DNA of 6,767 nucleotides from Lachnospiraceae bacterium (GCA_031262285.1 JAISHZ010000209.1:1-6767); one strand, 5' to 3'. Counted from the first letter of the stretch, positions 1 to 6,318 are shown. Made by a program: numbers and translations. The notes: generated from the letters alone by a model not told the origin.

Positions 1-40
1 GATTAAGAGTCAGGTGCTCTACCAACTGAGCTAACAGCGC
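1..40 (-). tRNA. tRNA-Lys (anticodon CTT), 5' part only
   Basis: Read on the minus strand, this is the first half of a tRNA. It has a 5' acceptor strand GCGCTGT, T8-A9, a D-stem GCTC/GAGC with loop AGTTGGTA, and an anticodon stem leading into the loop CTCTTAA. The anticodon CTT (complement of bases 5-7) decodes the lysine codon AAG. The T-arm and the 3' acceptor strand lie beyond the left edge, so the 7-bp acceptor stem cannot be checked. The gene lies downstream of pyrD on the same strand and has its own promoter. Confidence 0.93.
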
Positions 41-61
41 ACGTTTTGCAACGCAAGGGTC

Positions 62-90
62 ATTATAGTACAAATCTTAGGGTAATGCAA
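62..90 (-). promoter_or_regulatory. promoter of tRNA-Lys
   Basis: On the minus strand TTGCAT (85-90) is followed, after a 17-base spacer, by a perfect TATAAT (62-67). The -10 box ends 21 bases before the tRNA 5' end. This is a near-consensus sigma-A/sigma-70 promoter inside the 79-base gap between pyrD and the tRNA, so the tRNA need not depend on the pyr operon. No hairpin terminator is visible after pyrD, so read-through from the operon is also possible. Confidence 0.85.
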
Positions 91-119
91 GATCTTTTTG
101 GCGAAATTTATTGGAAAAA

Positions 120-1031
120 TTAAAAATAATGAGCAATTCCAATCAAGTCGTTGATATCACGCACATCATGGCATTCGCCATATTTCCCTAAACCGGAAAG
201 GATATCCATAGTGGCGGAGAGATTTGTAAAATTGGCGGTGCCGATACTTACAGCAGTTGCGCCTGCCATGATAAATTCAATCGCGTCGTCTGCGGTCAAT
301 ATACCACCCATGCCGATGATAGGGATCTTGACTGCGGCGGCGGTCTGATAGACCATTCGCACTGCTATAGGTTTGATGGCAGGACCGCTCAATCCGCCGG
401 TTTTATTTGCAAGAGCAAAAGTCCTGCGAACGATATCAATTTTCATACCGGTAAGTGTGTTGATCAAGGACACTGCGTCCGCACCTGCCGCTTCGGCAGC
501 ACGAGCCATTTCCGTTATATCCGTCACGTTAGGAGTTAGTTTCATGATGATGGGCTTTGCGGTATGTTTCTTTATCTCATCTGTGACTTGGTAAAGCGCG
601 TTCGCGTTTTGTCCGAAAGCAATCGCACCTTCTTTGACATTGGGGCAGGATACATTGATTTCAAGCATTGCGACGGTATCTTCAAAGGAGAGCTTTTCTA
701 CCGTCTCGACATAATCCGGGACCGTTTTGCCACAGACATTTACGATGACACGCGTGTCATAATTCGACAAGAAAGGAAGATCTTTGTGGATAAAGTGATC
801 AACACCCGGGTTTTGCAAACCGATCGCATTGAGCATACCGCCGTATGTTTCCGCGATCCGGGGGGTAGGGTTACCTTCCCAAGGGACATTGGAGACTCCT
901 TTGGTAATGATTGCCCCTAAGCGATTCAGATCCACAAATTGTGCGTATTCTTGCCCTGAAGCAAAAGTTCCGGAAGCAGTCATGATTGGGTTTTGGAATG
1001 AAATACCTGCTATTGTCACTGATGTATTCAT
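120..1031 (-). CDS. pyrD: dihydroorotate dehydrogenase B (NAD+), catalytic subunit PyrD
   Basis: This is the FMN-containing catalytic subunit of class 1B dihydroorotate dehydrogenase. It oxidises dihydroorotate to orotate, the fourth step of de novo pyrimidine synthesis, and passes electrons to PyrK. At 303 residues it has the usual family length and is a single TIM barrel. The class 1 active-site motif NVSCP contains the catalytic base Cys129; a cysteine here rather than serine is what separates class 1 from the membrane-bound class 2 enzymes. Other family signatures are the N-terminal NPIMTASGTF, GGLSGPAIKPIA near residue 212, and the FMN-phosphate-binding MGGI (241-244) and AGATAVSIGTA (256-266). 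There is no signal peptide, as expected for a cytosolic enzyme. The start is fixed by a strong Shine-Dalgarno sequence AGGAGGTGG at 1039-1047. The ATG overlaps the pyrK stop codon as ATGA (1028-1031), so the two subunits are probably translationally coupled. Confidence 0.96.
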   Translation of the reverse strand: MNTSVTIAGISFQNPIMTASGTFASGQEYAQFVDLNRLGAIITKGVSNVPWEGNPTPRIAETYGGMLNAIGLQNPGVDHFIHKDLPFLSNYDTRVIVNVCGKTVPDYVETVEKLSFEDTVAMLEINVSCPNVKEGAIAFGQNANALYQVTDEIKKHTAKPIIMKLTPNVTDITEMARAAEAAGADAVSLINTLTGMKIDIVRRTFALANKTGGLSGPAIKPIAVRMVYQTAAAVKIPIIGMGGILTADDAIEFIMAGATAVSIGTANFTNLSATMDILSGLGKYGECHDVRDINDLIGIAHYF

Positions 1032-1822
1032 GATAGATCCACCTCCTGTGCCATAAAGACGGGCCCTTCTGTACAGATGCGAGCGTTTTTGACCTGCGTG
1101 TGAGGATGTACTTTATTGGTTTTGGTCACGCAACCTAAACAAGCACCGATCCCGCAAGCCATCCGTTCTTCCAAGGATAAGTAGGCTAAAATATGGTGCG
1201 CTTCGCAATAAGCTTTGACAGCACGCAACATCGGAAGCGGTCCGCAGGCAAAAAGGATATCAGCTGTCAGAGAAGCTTCCTCGAGCACTGAGATCACAGT
1301 ACCTTTCGTCTGTACACTTCCATCTTCCGTCGCTACATAGGTTTTACCAAAAGTTGAGAACTGTGCTTCCAAGAATAAATCATGGTTGCGATATCCCAGA
1401 ACGGTTCGTACATTCGCAGCGTTTTGTGCGACAGCCAACAGCGGTGCGATGCCGATACCACCACCAACGAGCAAAAGACTTCGTTTCTCTCCGAAGGTCG
1501 TAAGCGGTAGCAATTCCTCCATAGGGAAACCGTTGCCGAGAGGACCTACGATTTGTATTTCCTCACCGGGAGGGTAGGAAGCAAATTCGCGCGTACCTGT
1601 TCCAACTACTCGATAGACGAGACGAAGTGTTTGAGACATCGGATCACATTGGCAGATACTGATGGGACGGGGCAACAAAGCGGATTGATTTTGGGGATAA
1701 AGGCAAACGAATTGTCCCGGTATCGCCTCACACGCAATTTTCGTGCGAAGGAACAGATCGAAAATTCCGGGGCTGATTTCTTGGTTTGTCAAAACAAGAG
1801 CTTGTTCTATTTTTGGATTCAT
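1028..1822 (-). CDS. pyrK: dihydroorotate dehydrogenase B, electron-transfer subunit PyrK
   Basis: This is the FAD and [2Fe-2S] subunit that lets class 1B dihydroorotate dehydrogenase use NAD+. Electrons run from FMN in PyrD through the iron-sulfur cluster and FAD to NAD+. From the chosen start the protein has 264 residues. An N-terminal FAD-binding barrel carries RPISI (52-56). A ferredoxin-reductase-like NAD domain carries GGGIGIAPLL (120-129) and ACGPLPML (192-199). A C-terminal cluster-binding segment has Cys223, Cys228, Cys231 and Cys250 in the PyrK pattern CGIGACLGC and ICTEGPVF. The reading frame is open for 12 more codons (to 1858), but ATG at 1822 is preferred: AAAGGAG lies five bases upstream, and this ATG overlaps the pyrC stop as ATGA (1819-1822). 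PyrK is the middle gene of pyrC-pyrK-pyrD and presumably forms a heterotetramer with PyrD. Confidence 0.95.
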   Translation of the reverse strand: MNPKIEQALVLTNQEISPGIFDLFLRTKIACEAIPGQFVCLYPQNQSALLPRPISICQCDPMSQTLRLVYRVVGTGTREFASYPPGEEIQIVGPLGNGFPMEELLPLTTFGEKRSLLLVGGGIGIAPLLAVAQNAANVRTVLGYRNHDLFLEAQFSTFGKTYVATEDGSVQTKGTVISVLEEASLTADILFACGPLPMLRAVKAYCEAHHILAYLSLEERMACGIGACLGCVTKTNKVHPHTQVKNARICTEGPVFMAQEVDLS

Positions 1823-3111
1823 ACAATCTCCTTTGTGTAAACGATATTGCCGCCACAAATGGTCATTACCACGCTACCTTGGAGCGTTCTTCCGGTAAAG
1901 GGGGTGTTGGAAGATCTTGAATGATAGGTTTCCGGTTGCCAAACAGCAGTGGTATCCACTAAGATCAAATCTGCCGGACCGCCTTCCTCCAGATATCCGG
2001 CGTCAAGGTGGTAAAGATTGGCGGGATTGGTGCTCATTTTTTGCAACAGGGTTTTCACCGTTAGATATCCTTGATTGACAAGTTCTGTCAATCCCAAAGC
2101 CAATGCCGTCTCCAGACCAATCATACCGCTAGGAGCGTCGGTGAGAGAGCGTTCCTTTTCGGAGAGCGTGTGCGGAGCGTGGTCGGTTGCGATCAGATCG
2201 ATCGTGCCGTCGATGATACCGGTGATGATCGCAAAACGATCCGACGCTTCTCTAAGAGGCGGGTTGATCTTTGCCATGGAGCCATAACGAATCAGATCAT
2301 CCTGTGTGAGCGAAAAATGGTGTGGAGTCGCTTCCGCATGAACACGTAGTCCCTTTCTTTTCGCACGTCGTACCAACTCCACACCCTCTTTGGTACTGAT
2401 ATGCTGAATATTGAGCGTGGCAGGGAACTTGGCGGCAAGCTCAAGATCGCGAGCGATCATACTGATTTCAGCTTCTCTTGGAGAACCTTCTATTTGGAAA
2501 AAATCGGAAGCCTTACCGTGATGAATGCCGTTTTGCTTGATCATACTTGGATCTTCTTCATGTAAGCTAATCGGCATATCGAGTTGCGCAGCCATTATCA
2601 ATGCTTTCTGCAGCGTTTCTTTTGAACAGATTGCTTTACCGTCATCTGAAAAACCGATGGCACCGGCAATTTGTAGTGCTTGCATATCTGTCAGTTCCAT
2701 ACCGAGCAAACCTTTTGTAACCGCGCCGCAAAGATAGGTATGGATAGGCGTAGAGAAGGATTTTTGACAAATATCCTTGATGATGTCAGGCGAATCAAGG
2801 ACAGGATGTGTGTTTGCCATCATGACGACGGTCGTATATCCACCGGCTGCCGCCGCTTTGGTACCGCTGTCAATGTCCTCCTTTTCCGGAAAACCGGGAT
2901 CCCGAAAATGAACATGTATATCCACAAGCCCCGGGCCGATCAACAATCCTTGGGCATCGATCACTTTGCAGTCGGCAAGCTGTGCGTCGGTCAAGTGGTT
3001 TCGTAACTTAGGACGCATTTTCATAATGATCCCATCTTGAATCAAGAGATCAAAATTGCCTTCTGTTTCGGATTTTGGATCAATGACATAGCCATTTTCA
3101 ATTAGTAGCAT
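1819..3111 (-). CDS. pyrC: dihydroorotase PyrC (type I, amidohydrolase superfamily)
   Basis: This enzyme cyclises N-carbamoyl-L-aspartate to dihydroorotate, the step before PyrK/PyrD. From the chosen start it has 430 residues, normal for bacterial type I dihydroorotases. The metal-binding HVHFRDPG motif (His66, His68) lies after the short N-terminal strand domain. MANTHP (98-103) holds the substrate-binding Asn100 and FSDDG (154-158) a conserved metal-ligand aspartate. The remaining expected ligands are in SLHEED (His184), NIQHIST (His237) and ATDHAPH (Asp310). No key residue is missing. The frame is open to an upstream ATG at 3141, but that start has no ribosome binding site, whereas ATG 3111 follows GGGAGGG (3115-3121) and gives the family's usual N-terminus. 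It is first in the operon. A repeat element ends 40 bases upstream, and no convincing promoter is visible between that element and the gene. Confidence 0.95.
   Translation of the reverse strand: MLLIENGYVIDPKSETEGNFDLLIQDGIIMKMRPKLRNHLTDAQLADCKVIDAQGLLIGPGLVDIHVHFRDPGFPEKEDIDSGTKAAAAGGYTTVVMMANTHPVLDSPDIIKDICQKSFSTPIHTYLCGAVTKGLLGMELTDMQALQIAGAIGFSDDGKAICSKETLQKALIMAAQLDMPISLHEEDPSMIKQNGIHHGKASDFFQIEGSPREAEISMIARDLELAAKFPATLNIQHISTKEGVELVRRAKRKGLRVHAEATPHHFSLTQDDLIRYGSMAKINPPLREASDRFAIITGIIDGTIDLIATDHAPHTLSEKERSLTDAPSGMIGLETALALGLTELVNQGYLTVKTLLQKMSTNPANLYHLDAGYLEEGGPADLILVDTTAVWQPETYHSRSSNTPFTGRTLQGSVVMTICGGNIVYTKEIV
1828..1834 (-). promoter_or_regulatory. ribosome binding site deciding the pyrK start
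   Basis: AAAGGAG on the minus strand lies inside the last codons of pyrC, five bases before ATG 1822. It supports that start over the in-frame ATG at 1858, which would overlap pyrC by 40 bases. Confidence 0.8.
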
Positions 3112-3114
3112 AAA

Positions 3115-3121
3115 CCCTCCC
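3115..3121 (-). promoter_or_regulatory. ribosome binding site deciding the pyrC start
   Basis: GGGAGGG on the minus strand is followed by TTT and then ATG 3111. The alternative in-frame ATG at 3141 is preceded by AT-rich sequence with no purine-rich Shine-Dalgarno match, so the shorter protein is preferred. Confidence 0.75.
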
Positions 3122-3150
3122 AAACCGTGCAGTTGCTTCATAATGGTTAT

Positions 3151-3405
3151 ATTTCATGCGTTCGTTGATTTATGTTTGAAAGACAGTGTATCCCGGACGA
3201 ACCACACAGAGCCGGGGGGAGTTTTGGGTGTTAGACTCTCTGGGCGTTCCGATGAGCCCAGATCAGTGAAAATGCGCGCACAAGCAAGCGCTCATTTTCA
3301 CTTGGTATCATCTCCACAGAACGTATAACACCCAAAACTCCCCCCGGCTCTGTGCGGTTCTGTGTATTGATAAGCTTTAAAACGTAGATCGTTGAAAGCG
3401 TGAAT
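3151..3405 (-). repeat. palindromic repeat element, copy 1 (upstream of pyrC)
   Basis: This is a complete copy of a dispersed repeat, read on the minus strand from 3405 to 3151. Its left end ATTCACGCTTTCAACGATC (from 3405) and its right end near 3151 are imperfect inverted copies of each other, about 20 of 28 positions matching after a one-base gap. The core folds as a long hairpin. The outer 32-base arms (3202-3233 and 3326-3357) pair throughout except for one G-T position, and an inner hairpin at 3265-3302 has a 10-bp stem AGTGAAAATG/CATTTTCACT plus GCGC/GCGC around an 8-base loop. Its core is about 95% identical to the reverse complement of copy 2. It ends 40 bases before the pyrC ATG. It encodes no credible protein and no transposase. 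A non-autonomous, MITE-like element is inferred. Confidence 0.85.
3202..3357 (-). repeat. giant hairpin core of repeat copy 1
   Basis: Arms 3202-3233 and 3326-3357 pair over 32 positions. The one non-Watson-Crick position (3204 with 3355) is a G-U wobble in minus-strand RNA, the sense direction for pyrC, but an A-C mismatch on the other strand. Between the arms are a broken middle stem (CGTTC/GAACG and GATGA/TCATC with internal loops) and the inner hairpin 3265-3302. Confidence 0.88.
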
Positions 3406-3420
3406 GGTGACTAATAATGC

Positions 3421-3461
3421 AAAAAGCCTCGACTCCGCTCTACGAGCGATATCCAAGGCTT
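3421..3461 (-). terminator. terminator after tRNA-Pro
   Basis: On the minus strand, AAGCCT and AGGCTT form the base of an imperfect stem, with an inner CGCTC/GAGCG stem around a GTA loop, followed by a run of five T. It starts about a dozen bases after the tRNA 3' end. The middle of the stem is mismatched, but the position and T-run fit an intrinsic terminator. If it works, it would separate tRNA-Pro transcription from pyrC. Confidence 0.7.
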
Positions 3462-3472
3462 CTTTCAAAAAA

Positions 3473-3546
3473 TCGATGCGACAGGATTTGAACCTGCGAC
3501 CTCTGCGTCCCGAACGCAGCGCTCTACCAAGCTGAGCCACGCATCG
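3473..3546 (-). tRNA. tRNA-Pro (anticodon CGG)
   Basis: This is a complete 74-nt tRNA on the minus strand. The acceptor stem CGATGCG/CGCATCG is a perfect 7 bp, the D-stem is GCTC/GAGC, the anticodon stem is CTGCG/CGCAG with loop TTCGGGA, and the T-stem is GCAGG/CCTGT around TTCAAAT, with discriminator A. Anticodon CGG with G37 identifies a proline tRNA reading CCG. The 3' CCA is not encoded (A is followed by TT), so it must be added after transcription. The gene has its own promoter and terminator and sits between two inverted repeat copies. Confidence 0.96.
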
Positions 3547-3566
3547 TTTTGTACAGCAACAGGAGA

Positions 3567-3596
3567 ATAATACATCAAAAAGCATTTGATTGTCAA
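3567..3596 (-). promoter_or_regulatory. promoter of tRNA-Pro
   Basis: On the minus strand a perfect TTGACA (3591-3596) is followed by an 18-base spacer and TATTAT (3567-3572), 20 bases before the tRNA. The spacer carries a 6-bp dyad ATCAAA/TTTGAT around a 5-base loop (3574-3590). The -35 box overlaps that of a possible promoter on the opposite strand. Confidence 0.85.
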
Positions 3597-3618
3597 GAAA
3601 AAAGTGATAAAATATTGT
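3590..3618 (+). promoter_or_regulatory. possible divergent promoter toward repeat copy 2 and the GH3 gene
   Basis: On the plus strand TTGTCA (3590-3595) is followed by a 17-base spacer and TATTGT (3613-3618). The match is moderate: five of six bases at -35 and four of six at -10. Transcription from here would cross all of repeat copy 2 before reaching the GH3 start at 3982, giving a leader of roughly 350 bases. No better promoter was seen between the repeat and the gene. Confidence 0.35.
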
Positions 3619-3639
3619 AGCCGTGAATCATTCGTTACC

Positions 3640-3930
3640 ATTCACGCGTTCGCCGATCTACGTTGATTGCCAATCGATGCACAGAACCGCACAGAGCCGA
3701 GGGGCGTTTTGGGTGTTATACGTTCTGTGGAGATGAGACCAAGTGAAAATGAGCGCTTGCTTGTGCGCGCATTTTCACTGTTCTGGGATCATCGGAACGC
3801 CCAGAGAGTCTAACACCCAAAACGCCCCTCGGCTCTGTGCGGTGCGTCCGGGATACACTGTCTTTCACGTAGCGGAATGAACCCGGTTCGAGAAACACAG
3901 CCCTTAACGTAGTTCGCCGAACGTGTGAAT
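3640..3930 (+). repeat. palindromic repeat element, copy 2 (upstream of the GH3 gene)
   Basis: This is the second complete copy, in the plus orientation. Its terminal inverted repeats are well preserved: ATTCACGCGTTCGCCGATC from 3640 and its near-complement ending at 3930 match at about 23 of 27 positions. The hairpin core spans 3687-3842. The left shoulder (47 bases) equals copies 1 and 3 in length. The right shoulder is 88 bases against 51 in copy 1, because about 37 extra bases lie near 3869-3905. It ends 51 bases before the GH3 start codon. No transposase and no credible protein lie inside. No clear target-site duplication was seen at the ends. Confidence 0.87.
3687..3842 (+). repeat. giant hairpin core of repeat copy 2
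   Basis: Arms 3687-3718 and 3811-3842 are perfect reverse complements over 32 bases. Inside are CGTTC/GAACG and GATGA/TCATC stems separated by internal loops, then the inner hairpin 3742-3779 (10-bp stem, one mismatch, 4-bp GCGC stem, 8-base loop TTGCTTGT). Compared with copy 1, pairs 3700/3829 (A-T here, G-C in copy 1) and 3705/3824 (C-G here, A-T in copy 1) changed on both sides together. Confidence 0.92.
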
Positions 3931-3954
3931 TGCAACAATTACTCAACGTGTGAA
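3920..3954 (+). repeat. 10-bp direct repeat AACGTGTGAA between repeat copy 2 and the GH3 gene
   Basis: AACGTGTGAA occurs at 3920-3929, where it is the right end of the repeat element, and again at 3945-3954, 25 bases later and just before the ribosome binding site region. The second may be a duplicated element end or a protein-binding half-site. The sequence alone does not decide. Confidence 0.5.
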
Positions 3955-3981
3955 AATGAAAGCACACAGATAGGAGCATAG

Positions 3982-6318
3982 ATGAAAGAAGTTGACAGGA
4001 TCCAAGATGAGATTCTATCCCAAATTCCGGATGTGAATGAATGTGAGATCCAAGAACTATTAGCGCAGATGACTCTTGATGAAAAGATTGCTATGATTCA
4101 CGGTGCCGGTTTTTTTCGCACCGGGGCTGTAGAAAGATTGGGCATCCCTTCTTTGATGACTTCGGACGGACCGATGGGCGTACGCAATGAGTTTCCCGAT
4201 GATAAATGGATTCCTGTTGGCAACACTGACGATTATGTCACATACCTGCCGAGCAATAGTGCGTTGGCAGCGACATGGAATACAGACAGAGCATATGAAT
4301 GCGGGCAAGTTCTTGGCGAGGAAGCGAGAGGACGAGGGAAAGATGTGATATTGGCACCCGGGATCAATATCAAAAGAGATCCACTGTGTGGACGCAATTT
4401 TGAATATATGAGCGAAGATCCTCATTTAATAGAAGAACTCGTTGCTCCGCTTATTCATGGGATTCAAGAAAATGATGTTGCTGCTTGTGTGAAGCACTAT
4501 GCGGTGAACAATCAAGAAACCGATCGATTGGCGATCGATACCATAGTAGATGAGAGAACGCTTTGGGAGATTTATCTACCCGGATTTCACTCTGCCGTAA
4601 AGCTCGGGAAGACTTACTCTCTTATGAACGCATACAATAAACTTCATGGCACGTTTTGCAGTGAAAATGACGAACTACTCCAGAACATACTGCGAAAAGA
4701 GTGGGGATATGACGGCACTGTCATCAGTGACTGGGGATCTGTACACAGCACCGTGGCGGCGGCAAAAAGTGGCTTGGACGTGGAGATGAGCGTTACTACG
4801 GCTTTTGATCAATACTTTTTCGCCAATCCCCTCAAAGAAGCGATTGCGAATCAAGAAGTCGAAGAGTCGCACATTGATGAAAAGGTACGAAATATCCTAC
4901 GCATGATGGTACGATTGAAAATGATCGGAAAAGATGCCTCTTTGCGAAAAGCAGGAACTTACAATACATTCGATCACCAAGAAAAAGCACAAATTGCGGC
5001 AAACGAGAGCGTGATTTTGCTCAAAAACGACGCAAATGTACTGCCGATTGACGATAAAATCCCATGCCCGACAGTACAAAGCGCAGAAGAGAAGCCAACA
5101 CTTCGCTCGATAAAAAAGAAAAAAATCGCTGTGATCGGTCAAAACGCGAACCATCTGCAGGCAGCAGGCGGTGGTAGCGCGGAAATCAAAGCCCTTTGCG
5201 AGATATCACCATTAATGGCATTAAAAATGCGCCTTGGCGGAATGGTAGACATCACTTATGTACCGGGATACTATATTCCCAAAAAGGGAGAGACCGGCGA
5301 GGAAAACTGGCAGGCACTTAGCCTTGAGCGATCATTGATGGAAGGAAAAGAGGGTGAAAACGAAGAAGCAGACAAAAAACGCGCGGAAGTAACCAAAAAA
5401 CGTGTCGCATACAAAGAAGAAGCGTTGCGATTAGCGCAAAACGCAGACGAAGTGATCTTTGTAGGGGGACTCAATCACGATTATGACACAGAAGGTCGTG
5501 ACAGAACACACATGAAATTGCCATACGCACAAGACGAATTGATCGAAGCCTTACTTCAATTAAACCCTCGAACCATTGTCGTATTGATCGGAGGATCACC
5601 AGTGGAAATGCCATGGCGTGACGCGGCGCATACCATAGTTTGGAGTTACTATGCAGGTATGATGACCGGAACCGCGATTGCGGATGTGCTCTTAGGTAAG
5701 AACAACCCATCCGGAAAATTGCCGGAGACCTTCCCGGCATGGTATACAGATACCCCCACCGCAAAGAACAAACAATTTGGCAATACCGGACGCGTAGAAT
5801 ACGAAGAAGGGATTTTTGTCGGATATCGCTATTATGACAAAGAAAACATCGAACCCGCATTTGCCTTTGGACATGGACTATCCTACACCATATTTGAACT
5901 GACAGATTTGTCGGTTGATATGCTACCAACCGATGAGGATCCTATCAAAACGTCCAACGATGCAAATTGCGTACCGACAGACTCCGTTATGGATCCAAAT
6001 CAAACCATGGAAGATCCGGTCGCACAAGCCACACTAACGGTAACCAATACCGGAGAGATGGCAGGATATTGCGTCGTACAATGCTATGTCTCAGACAAAG
6101 ACAGCAGTGTAGAAATGCCCCAAAAAGAACACAAAGGCTTTACAAAAGTCTTCTTACAACCGAAAGAGAGCAACAAAGTGTCGATCACGCTAAGACGCAG
6201 AGCATTCGCCTTTTACAGCACACAAGAACACAAATTTATCTGTGAACCCGGTGAATATGTGATCTTAGCAGGGTGCGCTTCCAACGACATCCGACTAGAA
6301 GCCACATTAGAACTATAA
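3982..6318 (+). CDS. glycoside hydrolase family 3 beta-glucosidase
   Basis: This 778-residue protein is a GH3 enzyme, most likely a beta-glucosidase releasing glucose from cellobiose or other beta-glucosides. The TIM-barrel domain (about 25-310) carries SDGPMG (61-66), GRNFEYMSEDP (137-147), KHYAVNNQETDR (171-182) and the nucleophile motif ISDWGS with Asp250. The alpha/beta sandwich (about 335-590) carries NESVILLKN and EGRDR, whose Glu505 is the likely acid/base. YEEGIFVGYRYYD and FGHGLSYT lead into a fibronectin III-like domain (about 683-778). There is no signal peptide or membrane segment, so it is probably cytoplasmic and acts on imported sugars. Two charged stretches, about 433-480 and an acidic linker at 645-680, look like family-variable loops. 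AGGAG (3972-3976) lies five bases before the ATG. No transporter or regulator lies beside it in the window. Exact substrate (glucoside, xyloside or other) is not settled by sequence. Confidence 0.93.
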   Translation: MKEVDRIQDEILSQIPDVNECEIQELLAQMTLDEKIAMIHGAGFFRTGAVERLGIPSLMTSDGPMGVRNEFPDDKWIPVGNTDDYVTYLPSNSALAATWNTDRAYECGQVLGEEARGRGKDVILAPGINIKRDPLCGRNFEYMSEDPHLIEELVAPLIHGIQENDVAACVKHYAVNNQETDRLAIDTIVDERTLWEIYLPGFHSAVKLGKTYSLMNAYNKLHGTFCSENDELLQNILRKEWGYDGTVISDWGSVHSTVAAAKSGLDVEMSVTTAFDQYFFANPLKEAIANQEVEESHIDEKVRNILRMMVRLKMIGKDASLRKAGTYNTFDHQEKAQIAANESVILLKNDANVLPIDDKIPCPTVQSAEEKPTLRSIKKKKIAVIGQNANHLQAAGGGSAEIKALCEISPLMALKMRLGGMVDITYVPGYYIPKKGETGEENWQALSLERSLMEGKEGENEEADKKRAEVTKKRVAYKEEALRLAQNADEVIFVGGLNHDYDTEGRDRTHMKLPYAQDELIEALLQLNPRTIVVLIGGSPVEMPWRDAAHTIVWSYYAGMMTGTAIADVLLGKNNPSGKLPETFPAWYTDTPTAKNKQFGNTGRVEYEEGIFVGYRYYDKENIEPAFAFGHGLSYTIFELTDLSVDMLPTDEDPIKTSNDANCVPTDSVMDPNQTMEDPVAQATLTVTNTGEMAGYCVVQCYVSDKDSSVEMPQKEHKGFTKVFLQPKESNKVSITLRRRAFAFYSTQEHKFICEPGEYVILAGCASNDIRLEATLEL

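Noticed and set aside
3143..3328. Reading frame in copy 1 whose C-terminal half matches a frame in copy 2 (3716-3979, minus), ending in the same SSPQNV peptide
   Set aside because: The match follows from repeat identity. Of seven base differences in the shared frame, five change the amino acid, so there is no sign of protein-level selection. The frame reads antisense to the direction suggested by the genes, and there is no ribosome binding site.
3202..3357. The giant hairpin as an ordinary intrinsic terminator
   Set aside because: No T-run follows the stem on either strand in either complete copy, and the stem is far longer than a normal terminator.
3112..3405. PyrR-dependent attenuator or riboswitch specific to pyrimidines ahead of pyrC
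   Set aside because: Nearly the same structure stands before the GH3 gene, so it cannot be specific to pyrimidine control, and I saw no PyrR-binding loop.
3880..3900. Possible tRNA fragment in the extra segment of copy 2 (CGGTTCGAG resembles a T-loop)
   Set aside because: There is no matching T-stem, acceptor strand or anticodon arm nearby; the resemblance is only a few bases.
3151..3930. Insertion sequence with transposase, or CRISPR array
   Set aside because: No transposase or recombinase coding sequence lies between the copies, the only gene inside is tRNA-Pro, and there is no series of short direct repeats with unique spacers.
5471..5929. 152-codon minus-strand open frame inside the GH3 gene
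   Set aside because: It is antisense to a well-conserved coding region covering the sandwich domain and the FGHGLSYT motif, with no family resemblance.
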